Shown piece by piece: positions 8,977-17,737 of a DNA stretch of 64,000 bases. The notes under the pieces are model-generated. The model saw nothing but the letters and a program-made list of their open reading frames with translations, searched no databases and was not told where the DNA came from. Source of the stretch: Jiella pacifica (GTDB taxonomy: Bacteria; Pseudomonadota; Alphaproteobacteria; Rhizobiales; Rhizobiaceae); the NCBI RefSeq assembly GCF_010500815.1, contig NZ_JAAAMG010000001.1:248001-312000 (forward strand), given 5' to 3'. The position numbers and the translations under genes are program-made. Every line of letters starts with the position of its first letter. The first letter of the stretch is position 1.

Positions 8977-9879
8977 ATGGTCGACGAAACCGCCCGGCAC
9001 GTCGCGAGCCTCGTTTTCAGGGACGGGGCTTTCTGCCGTTCGCAGCGGCAGGTGCCGGCCGAAGTCGCGGTCGCGATCTCGATCGGTGGCTCGACCCATG
9101 CGGTGATGATGGCGACGCCGGCCGATCTGGAGGAGATGGCGATCGGCCTCGTCCTCAACGAGCGGATCGTCGAACGGATCGACGAGATCGAGCACCTGGA
9201 GATCGTCGAGACCGAGGCCGGCATCGACTGCCAGATCCGTCTGGTGGAAGAGCGGGCCGGCAGCTATGTGGCGCGCCGGCGGCAGATGACCGGGCCGGTG
9301 GGCTGTGGGTTGTGCGGGGTGGAATCGCTGGAACTTGCGGCGCCGGCACTGCCGCGGGTCGCGGCTGGTGCCGCAGTGGCGTCGATCGCGCCGCAGGCGA
9401 TCACCGAGGCGGTGGCCGCCATGGCGCGGGAGCAGGATCTGAGCCGGCTGACCCGCGCCGTCCATGCGGCGGCGTTTCATCGGGTGGGCGAGGGGACCGG
9501 CGGGAGCCCCGTCGTGACCCGCGAGGACGTCGGCCGGCACAATGCGCTCGACAAGGTGGCCGGGCATCTCGCTCGCGCCGGCATCGATCCGGGCAAGGGG
9601 TTCCTCACCATCACCAGCCGGGTGTCGGTGGAGCTGATCCAGAAGGCGGCGCGGATGGGATGCGGGCTGATCGCCGCGGTGTCGGCACCGACGGCGCTGG
9701 CGATCAGCGAGGCCGAGGCGGCGGGGATCACCCTCGTCGCCGTGGTGCGCGGCGAGGAGTTCGAGATTTTCACCCATCCGCAGCGCATCGCCGGAACCGA
9801 CCGTGGCGATGCGGCGACAGACGAAAAAGGGGGCCGGGAGCAGGACCGGCCGCAGGGGAGAGCCGTCCATGGAACGTGA
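8977..9879 (+). CDS. fdhD: FdhD/FdsC, sulfurtransferase chaperone for formate dehydrogenase
   Basis: The 300-residue FdhD-family protein passes sulfur to the molybdenum cofactor and is needed for an active FdsA. The conserved CGLCG motif (about residue 109, in GPVGCGLCGVESL) carries the essential Cys pair, and TREDVGRHNALDKV and TSRVSVELIQKAAR are typical for the family. The C-terminal ~20 residues are charged and probably unstructured. It sits between fdsA and fdsD and overlaps fdsD by 11 bases. Confidence 0.93.
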   Translation: MVDETARHVASLVFRDGAFCRSQRQVPAEVAVAISIGGSTHAVMMATPADLEEMAIGLVLNERIVERIDEIEHLEIVETEAGIDCQIRLVEERAGSYVARRRQMTGPVGCGLCGVESLELAAPALPRVAAGAAVASIAPQAITEAVAAMAREQDLSRLTRAVHAAAFHRVGEGTGGSPVVTREDVGRHNALDKVAGHLARAGIDPGKGFLTITSRVSVELIQKAARMGCGLIAAVSAPTALAISEAEAAGITLVAVVRGEEFEIFTHPQRIAGTDRGDAATDEKGGREQDRPQGRAVHGT

Positions 9880-10129
9880 CAAGCTGGTCCACATGGCGAA
9901 CCAGATCGCCAAGTTTTTCGAATCGGCCAAGGAGGGCGCCCGCTCCAAGGGTGTCGCCGATCACATCAACAAGTTCTGGGAGCCGCGCATGCGCACCCAG
10001 CTGTTCGAGCGGGTGGATGGTGGCCGGACCGAAGGCCTGCATCCGCTGGTGCTTCAGGCGATGGACGCGATCCGGCGACCGGAAGCTCCGTCGGGTGCGC
10101 CCAACCAGAACGATCCGTCACTCGCCTGA
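9869..10129 (+). CDS. fdsD: formate dehydrogenase delta subunit
   Basis: The 86-residue FdsD-type protein is the last gene of the operon. The family pattern is visible as LVHMANQIAKFFES and HINKFWEPRMRTQLFE. It is thought to help assemble or stabilise the holoenzyme; it binds no known cofactor. The start overlaps the end of fdhD. Only 2 bases separate it from the convergent DUF1353 gene, and no T-tailed hairpin is seen between them. Confidence 0.9.
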   Translation: MERDKLVHMANQIAKFFESAKEGARSKGVADHINKFWEPRMRTQLFERVDGGRTEGLHPLVLQAMDAIRRPEAPSGAPNQNDPSLA

Positions 10130-10131
10130 GG

Positions 10132-10713
10132 CTACATCTGCGGGACGCGTTCGAGCGGGATCGCGGGCGTGACCTGCAGGCCGCGGGCGATCCTGGCGTC
10201 GATCTCGTCGAGGGATGGATCGGTCATCTCGATGTCGTTCTTCAACTCCATGAAGTCGTCCATGGCCATGTGGGTCTCGAGCGCGACGCCCCGGCTCTTT
10301 GCGAGGGCGTCGAAGCCGAAGCTGGACACGACGGCCTCATCGTGGGTCCAGTTCGGCCCGAAGGCCGTAACGGCGGCATACATCGATTTCGCCCGGACGT
10401 AGGAGACGCCGCCGGCGCGGCAGGCATCGTAGAACATCCGATGGACTTCATGGGCCGGGCGCGTCCTGACCTCGCAGAAATAGTCGTGGACGACGGAGGC
10501 GCGGCGGTAGTCCCCGACGAAAGGCGGACCGAACAGCGTCCAGAAGGTCTGCGGGATCGACGCTCCATTGACGATCGCTCCGGCTGGGACGTTCCAGCGC
10601 GCGCCGTCTTCGCCGACGAAGGCGAAAGCCTCCCGCAGTTGCATGTTGCGATCGGCACCCCCGTGCTCGAGCCATTCGACCACAACTCGTCCCTCGAACC
10701 TGCCGTCAGCCAT
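10132..10713 (-). CDS. DUF1353 family protein
   Basis: The 193-residue protein carries the DUF1353 core: VPAGAIVNGASIPQTFWTLFG, then YRRASVVHDYFCEV with a conserved His-Asp, followed by a helix rich in Ala. DUF1353 proteins occur in phages and bacteria and their function is not established. ATG 10713 follows GGAG at 8 bases and is preferred to the TTG 18 bases upstream. It converges with fdsD and shares no operon partner. Confidence 0.75.
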   Translation of the reverse strand: MADGRFEGRVVVEWLEHGGADRNMQLREAFAFVGEDGARWNVPAGAIVNGASIPQTFWTLFGPPFVGDYRRASVVHDYFCEVRTRPAHEVHRMFYDACRAGGVSYVRAKSMYAAVTAFGPNWTHDEAVVSSFGFDALAKSRGVALETHMAMDDFMELKNDIEMTDPSLDEIDARIARGLQVTPAIPLERVPQM

Positions 10714-10902
10714 CGACGTCACTCCGTGCAAGGATTTGCATGCAGGAGTTGTATCACGCTCATCTCTTTACGTCACCATCCCCCGGATGGATGCGCGCGA
10801 GTGCGGAGCTGCCGGCGGCCAAGGGGAGAACAGCCGGCAACCGAAGATTAACCTTAACGCCTTACCAATCCGGTGGTCAGCAACGCCACTGGGCCGGTCC
10901 AC

Positions 10903-11754
10903 ATGCGCTCCACGCGAGTTCTCCTTTCCGCCGTTCTCGCAGCCTCGTTGCTGTCCGGTTGCGCCCGGAACGACCGATATTCGATGGCGCTAGCTGGTGC
11001 GCCGGCGACGAGCGCCTCGGCCACTCTCGTCGGCTATCAGCCGCCCGAGGCCGACAAGACGTTTCCGCTGTTCCAGTCGTTCCAGCCGCCTGTCGGCTCA
11101 TCGTTGTCCGGACGGACGATCGCCGTTTCGCGCTATTCCGACATCGCCCTTCGCGACAAGGAGGTTGTGCTGACCTTCGACGACGGCCCGATGCCGGGCA
11201 AGACCCACAAGATCCTCGCGGCGCTCTCCGACCATGGCGTCGGAGCGACCTTCCTGATGGTCGGGCAGATGGCCAAGGCCTATCCAAACATCGCCCGCGA
11301 AGTCGCTGAGGCCGGCCACACCATCGGCACCCACACCTATCGGCATGCCAATCTGCGGACCATGAGCGACGCGGCGGCGATGGCCGAAATCAGGAAGGGG
11401 GAGCTCAGCGTCGCCGATGCCCTGCGGCCCATCGGCATGCGGCCGGCACCGTTCTTCCGCTTTCCCTATCTCGCCGACACGGCAAGCCTGCGCCATCGTC
11501 TGGCGAGCGACGGGATCGTCGCCATCGACGTCGACATCGATTCCAAGGACTATTTTCGCGACGCGCCGGAAACGGTGCGCGATCGCACCCTGCGCACGCT
11601 CGACAAGCACGGCCGCGGCATCATCCTGATGCACGACATCCAGGGGCGGGCGGCGGCGATGCTCCCCGGTTTCCTCGCCGAACTCGAAAAGCGCGGCTAC
11701 AAGGTGGTGCGGCTGGTGCCGGCCGACGAAGCCTCGCAGGTCGCGGGCCTCTAG
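10903..11754 (+). CDS. polysaccharide deacetylase lipoprotein (NodB domain)
   Basis: The 283-residue protein has a lipoprotein signal peptide with lipobox LLSGC and a NodB-type deacetylase domain from about residue 85. The metal and catalytic residues are visible in LTFDDGP (about 91) and in HTYRHANL; FFRFPYL and IILMHDI are further family motifs. It should remove N-acetyl groups from a cell-envelope glycan, in the periplasm and anchored to a membrane. Its exact substrate is unknown. The promoter region contains tandem TTAACC-like hexamers. Confidence 0.88.
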   Translation: MRSTRVLLSAVLAASLLSGCARNDRYSMALAGAPATSASATLVGYQPPEADKTFPLFQSFQPPVGSSLSGRTIAVSRYSDIALRDKEVVLTFDDGPMPGKTHKILAALSDHGVGATFLMVGQMAKAYPNIAREVAEAGHTIGTHTYRHANLRTMSDAAAMAEIRKGELSVADALRPIGMRPAPFFRFPYLADTASLRHRLASDGIVAIDVDIDSKDYFRDAPETVRDRTLRTLDKHGRGIILMHDIQGRAAAMLPGFLAELEKRGYKVVRLVPADEASQVAGL

Positions 11755-11797
11755 CGCTCACGCGGGGCAAAGCCACGAGGAGCCTGCCGGACGGCGC

Positions 11798-12748
11798 TCA
11801 GACGGCCTCCTTGGCATCCTCGCGGGGGCGGGCGTCGATCGCCCGTCCGTCGGCGAGGAGCTCGCGCTCGCGCACCCAGCCGATGCCGGGCTCGTTCTCG
11901 CGGTGGCCGCGCTCGCGCTGGATCAGCGTCCAGGTCGACGGTCCGCCGGAGATCTCGAAGAGGTTGTAGCGCGACGCCGGGTTCTTGCTGCCGGGCGCCT
12001 GGCTGGCGGAGGGAACGCCGACGACGGGGATCTGCTTGTCCGGGCCTTTCAGCCAGTAGAGCGTATCGAGATGCGTATGGCCGTGCAGCACCAGCTCCGC
12101 TCCGACGTCGCGCATCACCTTGGAGAAGAACTGCTTGCCAATCAGCCGCTTGTGCCAGGAGGTGGAGCCGGAGATCGGCGGGTGGTGGATCAGGACGACG
12201 CGGAACAAGCCGAGGGCCCGGGTCGTCTCCAGGAGTTTGGCGAGCCGCAGCGCCTGACCGCGCTTGAACGTGCCGGTGGCGAAGAACGGCGCCGTCGCTT
12301 CCGCCGTCGAGACGCCGAGGATCGCGACGTTTTCCCGGATCCGCAGATAGGGAAACGACTTGGCAGTGGAATTCAGCGCGTCGTCCCCGGTCATGTACGG
12401 TTGCCACTCCTTGTAGGAGCGCTTCAGCGCGCCGGGGACATAGGCGTCGTGATTGCCGGGGACCAACGAGACGAGTTGGGGTGTTCCGAGATCGCGCAGC
12501 CACAGGCCCGAGGCGATCGTTTCCTTCTTGGTGGCGAGATTGACGAGGTCGCCGGTCACCGCGATATGGTCGGGGTTCTCGGCCTGGAGGTCGAGGACGA
12601 GATCGCTCAGCGTGTCGCCGAACATCATGCGACGCCGGTTGCGCTGCCAGTTGTACCAGCCGGTGACGCGCTTGGAGGCCAGCTCGCGAAAGGACAGTTC
12701 CGGCAACGGCCCGAGATGAATGTCGGAGAGATGGGCGAGACGGAACAT
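11798..12748 (-). CDS. calcineurin-like metallophosphoesterase
   Basis: The 316-residue protein has every block of the two-metal phosphoesterase fold in order: HLSDIHLG (about residue 7), VTGDLVN, PGNHDAYVPG, LIHHPP and LHGHTH. It may hydrolyse a phosphodiester such as a cyclic nucleotide or a phospholipid head group; the substrate cannot be told. ATG 12748 starts directly before the first metal motif. It diverges from the downstream NUDIX gene and converges with the deacetylase. Confidence 0.87.
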   Translation of the reverse strand: MFRLAHLSDIHLGPLPELSFRELASKRVTGWYNWQRNRRRMMFGDTLSDLVLDLQAENPDHIAVTGDLVNLATKKETIASGLWLRDLGTPQLVSLVPGNHDAYVPGALKRSYKEWQPYMTGDDALNSTAKSFPYLRIRENVAILGVSTAEATAPFFATGTFKRGQALRLAKLLETTRALGLFRVVLIHHPPISGSTSWHKRLIGKQFFSKVMRDVGAELVLHGHTHLDTLYWLKGPDKQIPVVGVPSASQAPGSKNPASRYNLFEISGGPSTWTLIQRERGHRENEPGIGWVRERELLADGRAIDARPREDAKEAV

Positions 12749-12903
12749 CGCATTTCCCAAGGTCGAAATCGGCCTCGAGCGGGACGGCGTCTGGGCGACG
12801 CTGTTCCGCAGGAAGCGATTGTTTTTTCACGCTGGCCGAGGGAGGCGCAATTGCGCATCCTCGGCATGTATCAATTGTAGACACGAAGACGGAGAGGGGA
12901 ACC

Positions 12904-13365
12904 GTGCGGTTTCAGAAATTGCTGGTCGCGGCCATGCAGAGCGCCCATCTCCTGGCGCGGCCGATGACCCTCGGGGTGCGCGGCGCGGCCTTCGACGAGG
13001 AGGGGCGCATCTTCCTCGTCCGGCACACCTATCTGCCGGGCTGGTACATGCCGGGCGGCGGCGTCGACCGCGGCGAGACGGTGGAGGAAGCGCTGCATCG
13101 GGAAATGGCCGAGGAGGGCAATCTGGTCGCCCCCCGCCCGCCGGAACTCTTCGCCGTCTACTACAACCGGGCCGCCTCCAAACACGACCACGTCGTCTTC
13201 TACCGCTGCGACGGCGTGGTGCAGGCGAGCGAGAAGAAGCCCGACCGGGAGATCGCCGAGTCGGGCTTCTTCCCGCTAGACGACCTCCCGGACGGACTGA
13301 CCGACGCCACCCGCCGGCGGCTGGACGAACTCGCCGGCGGGGGCGCACCCGATCCCTACTGGTAA
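12904..13365 (+). CDS. NUDIX hydrolase
   Basis: The 153-residue protein contains a complete Nudix box, GGGVDRGETVEEALHREMAE followed by EGNL, at about residues 54-77, so it should hydrolyse a nucleoside diphosphate linked to another group. The preceding HTYLPGWYMPGG is typical. I use GTG 12904, just after the purine-rich sequence GAGAGGGGA. Its 3' end overlaps the convergent hydrolase gene by 10 bases. The substrate is not predictable. Confidence 0.87.
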   Translation: MRFQKLLVAAMQSAHLLARPMTLGVRGAAFDEEGRIFLVRHTYLPGWYMPGGGVDRGETVEEALHREMAEEGNLVAPRPPELFAVYYNRAASKHDHVVFYRCDGVVQASEKKPDREIAESGFFPLDDLPDGLTDATRRRLDELAGGGAPDPYW

Positions 13366-14468
13366 GCGGCATTCGCTGAGGCCGAGGCAACCGCAAGGCC
13401 GAGGAAGCGGGCGACGGCCTCGATCACCCTCGCGTGGATCGTCGCCCGGTCCGAGCCCTCGGGGTCGGTGCAGACCGGATCGTCCTGTTCGGCTTCCAGA
13501 AGCTGTGCGGCCTCCGGCTTGCAGAGGCCGAGGAAGGTGAAGTGGGAGGCCGGGCGGATCGTCTCGAGGCTCGCCCGGGGCAGGCGAGCGGCGAGATTGG
13601 AGCCGGAGGCGGAGACGTCCACGGCACGCCACGGGTTGGGCGCGCCGAGGCCGATCAGCTGGACCGGCAGCGTCATCGCCGCGATGCTCTCATCCGACAG
13701 GGCGTCGGTCAGGCCGGGTTCGACGGCGACGATAGAGGAGATTCGCGGGTCGCGGACGTCGGCTTCCATTTCCACCGGCAGATGGTCGAAATCGATCCCG
13801 CCCTTTTGGAAGAAGACGCAGTCGCCCTGATCGGCGAACCGCTTGCAGTAGTCGCGAAACTTGGTCCGCTCGAAACGGCCGCCAGCGAGGTCGATGACGG
13901 TGCTGCCGCCGAGGGAGAAGCCGAGGGCGCTGATACGGCTCTTGTCGATCAGCGGGCCGAAGCTCGGATCGGCCAGCACCGTGTCGAGGGCGGCGGAGAG
14001 ATCCTTCGCTCGCTGGTCGAGACGCGGTGTGCGGCGGGGCGAAGAATCGCCAGACGTCGTGCCGGGATGGTTGACGGCGACGACCAAGGCGCCGCGCTGG
14101 GCGAGCTCTGACGACAGCCAGCCGAGACCGTCCATGTTGCCGCCCGAGCCGTGGGACAGGAGGATCAGCGGATGCTTGCCCCCTTGAGCCGCCGCGCCGA
14201 CGAGGGCCCGGGTGCCCGTAAAGACCGGGTTGTCGCCGATCGGGACGGCATAGGTGCGGGTGGAAGCCGGATACCAGATCGAGCCGGGAACAAGGACGGC
14301 GCGATGGGAAGCCGTAATGTCGAATCGGTCGTAGCCGGCGAGTGGCTCGACATGGTGCTGCGCCGGGGTGGTCACCTCAACGGACGCTCCCCCATCGGTT
14401 TCGGCATGGGCTGCACCGGCGAGGAGAATGGCGGTGAAGCAGGCGAGGAGAGAGAGGCGGCTTTTCAT
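13356..14468 (-). CDS. secreted alpha/beta hydrolase (dienelactone hydrolase-like)
   Basis: The 370-residue protein starts with a clear Sec signal peptide (MKSRLSLLACFTAILLAGAA, cleavage after AHA). The mature part is an alpha/beta hydrolase: oxyanion segment LLSHGSGG and nucleophile elbow LGFSLGGS (Ser in G-x-S-x-G), with a late SHFTF that may hold the His. It resembles periplasmic dienelactone-hydrolase-like and PAF acetylhydrolase-like proteins; the substrate is unknown. A GGAG Shine-Dalgarno precedes ATG 14468. It is divergent from an AraC regulator, which may control it. Confidence 0.83.
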   Translation of the reverse strand: MKSRLSLLACFTAILLAGAAHAETDGGASVEVTTPAQHHVEPLAGYDRFDITASHRAVLVPGSIWYPASTRTYAVPIGDNPVFTGTRALVGAAAQGGKHPLILLSHGSGGNMDGLGWLSSELAQRGALVVAVNHPGTTSGDSSPRRTPRLDQRAKDLSAALDTVLADPSFGPLIDKSRISALGFSLGGSTVIDLAGGRFERTKFRDYCKRFADQGDCVFFQKGGIDFDHLPVEMEADVRDPRISSIVAVEPGLTDALSDESIAAMTLPVQLIGLGAPNPWRAVDVSASGSNLAARLPRASLETIRPASHFTFLGLCKPEAAQLLEAEQDDPVCTDPEGSDRATIHARVIEAVARFLGLAVASASANAAYQ

Positions 14469-14616
14469 GTGGCGCTCCTTGTGGCGATGATCTCGGGCAG
14501 GGTGCCCGGGCACCGCGATGCGCCGTCGCAGGGTTTTCGGCGTCCTCGATCCGGTTCCAGGTCGCGCCGAACCCGTTCGAGGCCTAACGAGGAATCCCGA
14601 TCAACGGAGCGCTTCC

Positions 14617-15705
14617 ATGCTCGCATTGCCGATTTCGCTCGTCGTCTCGCTCGCCCTCGCCTATGTGCTGGCCCGCCTCCTGCATGGGGGCCGCCTGGCG
14701 ATGCCGCTCGCCGCGCTGCTCGTCGCCTGCATCCTGCAGGGCGTCGTGAACGCGCTGGCGCAGTATTACGGGGTGCCGGGCTTTCGACCCTTGCAGCCGG
14801 TGACCGCCGTCACGATCCCGCCGCTCGCCTTCCTGGCGCTGCAGGCGGCGCAGGGGCGGGGCCGGACGGGAGTGGCGCTTCATCTGTTGGCCCCGGCCTT
14901 CGTCGCCTTCTGCGTCCTGACGGCCCCGCAGGTGATCGACGTCGCGGTGGTCGCGATCTTCGCCGGTTACGGGGCGGCGATGCTTGTCGCCCTGCGCTCC
15001 GGCGCCGACGCCCTGCCGGAGGCGCGGCTCGACGCCGGCGACTGGCCGCCGCTGGTCTGGCGGGCGCTCGCCGCGTCCCTGGTCGCCTCGGCACTGAGCG
15101 ACGTGGCCATCGCGCTTGCGGTGTTCTTCGGCGCGGCTTGGCTCAAAGCCTGGATCGTCAGCTTCGGCACGAGCCTGACGCTGCTCCTGATCGGCGCTCT
15201 CGCCGCCTCGCGAAGCCTCGGCGCGCCGGCGAGCGAAGCCGTTGCGGAGCCTGGTCCGTCAGGCTGCGAGGCGAGCAGCGAAGACGAAGCCGAGCGGCAG
15301 CGCGACGCCGCCATCATGGCCGAGCTCGAGCAGTTGCTCGCCGAGCAGAAGCTCTATCGCGACAGTGACATGACGCTCGCGCGGCTGGCAAGGCGGCTCG
15401 GCCTGCCGGCAAAGCGCGTTTCCGAGGCGATCAACCGGCGAACCGGCGAGAACGTCTCGCGCTACGTCAACGGGTTCCGCATCGCCGCGGCCTGTGCGGC
15501 CATCGACGCCGGACAATCGATCACCGATGCGATGCTGGACAGCGGCTTTGCCACCAAGTCGAACTTCAACCGCGAGTTCCGCCGAGTGACCGGCCGGGCG
15601 CCGACGGAATGGGCCCGCGGACTGGCCGCGAAGACCCTGGCCGCCGAAGCGATGCCATCGGGCGGCCAGCCGACGAGACTGGCTGTCGTGCCGAACGGAC
15701 ATTGA
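14617..15705 (+). CDS. membrane-anchored AraC-family regulator
   Basis: The 362-residue protein has about seven hydrophobic segments over residues 1-205 and a C-terminal AraC DNA-binding domain from about residue 250 (SDMTLARLARRLGLPAKRVS and SGFATKSNFNREFRRVTGRA are the two helix-turn-helix units). Such membrane AraC proteins sense an envelope or lipid-soluble signal. Its start lies 148 bases from the divergent secreted hydrolase, so that gene is its most likely target. It converges with the glutathionyl-hydroquinone reductase gene. Confidence 0.85.
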   Translation: MLALPISLVVSLALAYVLARLLHGGRLAMPLAALLVACILQGVVNALAQYYGVPGFRPLQPVTAVTIPPLAFLALQAAQGRGRTGVALHLLAPAFVAFCVLTAPQVIDVAVVAIFAGYGAAMLVALRSGADALPEARLDAGDWPPLVWRALAASLVASALSDVAIALAVFFGAAWLKAWIVSFGTSLTLLLIGALAASRSLGAPASEAVAEPGPSGCEASSEDEAERQRDAAIMAELEQLLAEQKLYRDSDMTLARLARRLGLPAKRVSEAINRRTGENVSRYVNGFRIAAACAAIDAGQSITDAMLDSGFATKSNFNREFRRVTGRAPTEWARGLAAKTLAAEAMPSGGQPTRLAVVPNGH

Positions 15706-15737
15706 ACGGGAGGAGGCGCCCGGAAACGCCACGACGG

Positions 15738-15773
15738 GCCCATGCGGCAGATTTGCCGAACGGACCCATGGGC
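15738..15773. repeat. nested inverted repeat between convergent genes
   Basis: The arms GCCCATG and CATGGGC enclose an inner 5-bp stem CGGCA/TGCCG with loop GATT. It lies between two convergent stop codons, where a bidirectional transcription end would be expected, but no T-tract follows on either side. Confidence 0.3.
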
Positions 15774-15810
15774 GAAGAGGCCGCCCCATTTCCGATCATG
15801 CCGGCTCCCC

Positions 15811-16803
15811 TCAGGCTTCGGAGGGGACGCTCTCCCGCCCGTGCGGCCGGTCGAGGTCGAGCTGCGGCCCGAGCGGCACGATGCCGGTGGGATTGATGGT
15901 CTTGTGGCTGGTGTAATAGTGGCCCTTGATGTGCTCGAAATTCACCGTCTCGGCGACGCCCGGCCACTGGTAGAGTTCGCGCATATAGGCATCGATTGCG
16001 GGATAGTCGGCGATGCGCCGTTGGTTGCACTTGAAGTGGCCGTGATAGACCGCGTCGAAGCGGATCAGCGTGGTGAACAGCCGCCAGTCGGCCTCTGTCG
16101 GCGCCTTCGAACCGACCAGATAGCGCTGCCGAGACAGACGATCCTCCAGCATGTCGAGGGTTTCGAACAGCGGATGGAAGGCCTTCTCATAGGCTTCCTG
16201 GGTGGTGGCGAAACCGCATTTGTAGACGCCGTTGTTGACCGTGTCGTAGATGCGATCGTTGATCGCGTCGATATCGGTCAGATGCTGCTGCGGCGTGACG
16301 TCGACGGAATTGTCGGCAAAGTCCGAAAAGCCGGTGTCGAGGATGCGGATGATCTCGGCCGACTCGTTGTTGACGATGGTGCCGGTCTGCTTGTCCCAGA
16401 GCACCGGCACGGTGACGCGGCCGGTGTAGCGCGGATCTGCCTCGAGATAGACCTCGTAGAGCCGCTGCTTGCCGAGGACCGTGTCGGGGATCGCGCCGGG
16501 GCGTTCGGAAAACACCCAGCCTTCCTCGCCCATGTGATAGTCGACCACCGACAGCGAGACGACGTCTTCGAGCTTCTTCAGCTTGCGGGTGATCAGCGTC
16601 CGGTGCGCCCAGGGGCAGGCGAGCGAGACGTAGAGATGATAGCGCCCGGCCTCGGCGGGAAAGGCCGTCTGTCCTTTCGGTCCCGGCGAGCCGTCAGGCG
16701 TGATCCAGCTGCGGAAGGTGGTCTTCGAGCGCTCGAACTTTCCGCCGGTCTTGTCGGTGTCGTACCACTTGTCCTGCCATTTGCCGTCGACGAGAAGTCC
16801 CAT
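15811..16803 (-). CDS. glutathionyl-hydroquinone reductase (Xi-class GST, YqjG/EcfG4-like)
   Basis: The 330-residue protein belongs to the Xi class of glutathione transferases, which remove glutathione from glutathionyl-hydroquinones. The catalytic Cys lies in YVSLACPWAHRTLI (about residue 63); VTVPVLWDKQTGTIVNNESA and the C-terminal helical domain with GHFKCNQRRI and WPGVAETVN are typical. The length equals that of characterised members. It acts in the cytosol in quinone or chlorinated-phenol detoxification. Confidence 0.9.
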   Translation of the reverse strand: MGLLVDGKWQDKWYDTDKTGGKFERSKTTFRSWITPDGSPGPKGQTAFPAEAGRYHLYVSLACPWAHRTLITRKLKKLEDVVSLSVVDYHMGEEGWVFSERPGAIPDTVLGKQRLYEVYLEADPRYTGRVTVPVLWDKQTGTIVNNESAEIIRILDTGFSDFADNSVDVTPQQHLTDIDAINDRIYDTVNNGVYKCGFATTQEAYEKAFHPLFETLDMLEDRLSRQRYLVGSKAPTEADWRLFTTLIRFDAVYHGHFKCNQRRIADYPAIDAYMRELYQWPGVAETVNFEHIKGHYYTSHKTINPTGIVPLGPQLDLDRPHGRESVPSEA

Positions 16804-17153
16804 GGCGATCGTCTCCCGAGTGTTCGGATGGATGATGGGCTGGCGGTGATCCGAAAGACCGCGCCTGCCGCAATGTCGTTCCCTTGCAACCCGGCGGCAA
16901 CGACGGGTGTTCCGAGATCGGCGCGACAGTGCGTCACCTTCCGAGGCGAAGCGACGGCGATGGGCGGTGGACCGTTGGCCGGGAAGGTGCTAACGGCGAC
17001 GTCGCATAGCCATGGGACCGAGCGCGATGATCATCCGGCGACGACGAATGAGGCCGAGCGCACACCAGCGCTGACCATCCGTCGTTGGCGACCGGCGATC
17101 ACCCGGAGGCGAGCGGCGAGACCGCTATCATCCCGCTTTCGGACCCTTCCTCC
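16804..17153. other. intergenic stretch without a supportable gene
   Basis: About 350 bases lie between two divergent genes. I see no RNA gene or conserved protein; it presumably holds the two promoters. An in-frame ATG at 17085 could lengthen the GNAT gene, but the added residues show no homology. Confidence 0.4.
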
Positions 17154-17654
17154 ATGTCATTCCTGAACGATGTCAGCTTTCGGCCCGAGCTTGCCGAGCA
17201 TCACCAAGCGATCGACGCGATCGCGGACGAGGCTTTCGGGCCCGGCCGCTTCGCCCGCGCGGCCGAGCGGGTGCGAGAGATGGCGCCGCACGATCCGGCA
17301 CTGTCCTTCGTCGCCGAACATGACGGCGCGATCATCGGCTCGGTGCGGCTGACGCCCATCCTCGTCGGCGGGACGCCGAGCCTTCTGCTGGGGCCGCTGG
17401 CGGTCCGGCCGGCCTTCAAGAACCGCGGTGCCGGCAAGGCCCTGATGCGGCTCGCCGCGGAGGCGGCGCGGCAGAAGGGCGAGGGTTCGATCATTCTCGT
17501 CGGCGATCCGCCCTACTACGCGCCACTCGGCTACCGCCCGCTCCCGTCCGGCTCCGTCGTCATGCCGGGACCCGTCGACGCGCGTCGGCTGCTCGGGCTG
17601 GAACTCCTCGAGGGTGCGCTCGAGGGATTGCGGGGAGCCGTCCTCGGCCGATGA
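17154..17654 (+). CDS. GNAT-family N-acetyltransferase
   Basis: The 166-residue protein has a GNAT fold with the acetyl-CoA loop NRGAGKALMRLA (about residue 90) preceded by LLLGPLAVRPAFK, and the late strand LVGDPPYYAPLGYRPL typical of the YhbS-like group. The acceptor substrate is unknown. ATG 17154 is chosen because homology starts there. It converges with the GGDEF-EAL gene. Confidence 0.83.
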   Translation: MSFLNDVSFRPELAEHHQAIDAIADEAFGPGRFARAAERVREMAPHDPALSFVAEHDGAIIGSVRLTPILVGGTPSLLLGPLAVRPAFKNRGAGKALMRLAAEAARQKGEGSIILVGDPPYYAPLGYRPLPSGSVVMPGPVDARRLLGLELLEGALEGLRGAVLGR

Positions 17655-17737
17655 CGCGAAGGCGGCGGAGGGGCTTTGCCTGCGGCGGCCAGCCGCATCT
17701 GCAGGTGAGGAAAGCGCGTGCACATTGGGGGGCGGCT

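Noticed and set aside
5869-9948. A 1,359-codon leftward open frame opposite fdsA and fdhD
   Set aside because: It is the mirror image of well-supported rightward genes in GC-rich DNA, is full of His/Arg/Asp low complexity and shows no domain.
15742-17166. A 474-codon rightward frame opposite the glutathionyl-hydroquinone reductase gene
   Set aside because: Antisense shadow without homology; the reductase has clear catalytic motifs.
17681-17697. Hairpin TGCGGC/GCCGCA between the GNAT and GGDEF-EAL genes as a terminator
   Set aside because: Only 6 bp and no T-tract; such stems are frequent by chance in GC-rich DNA.
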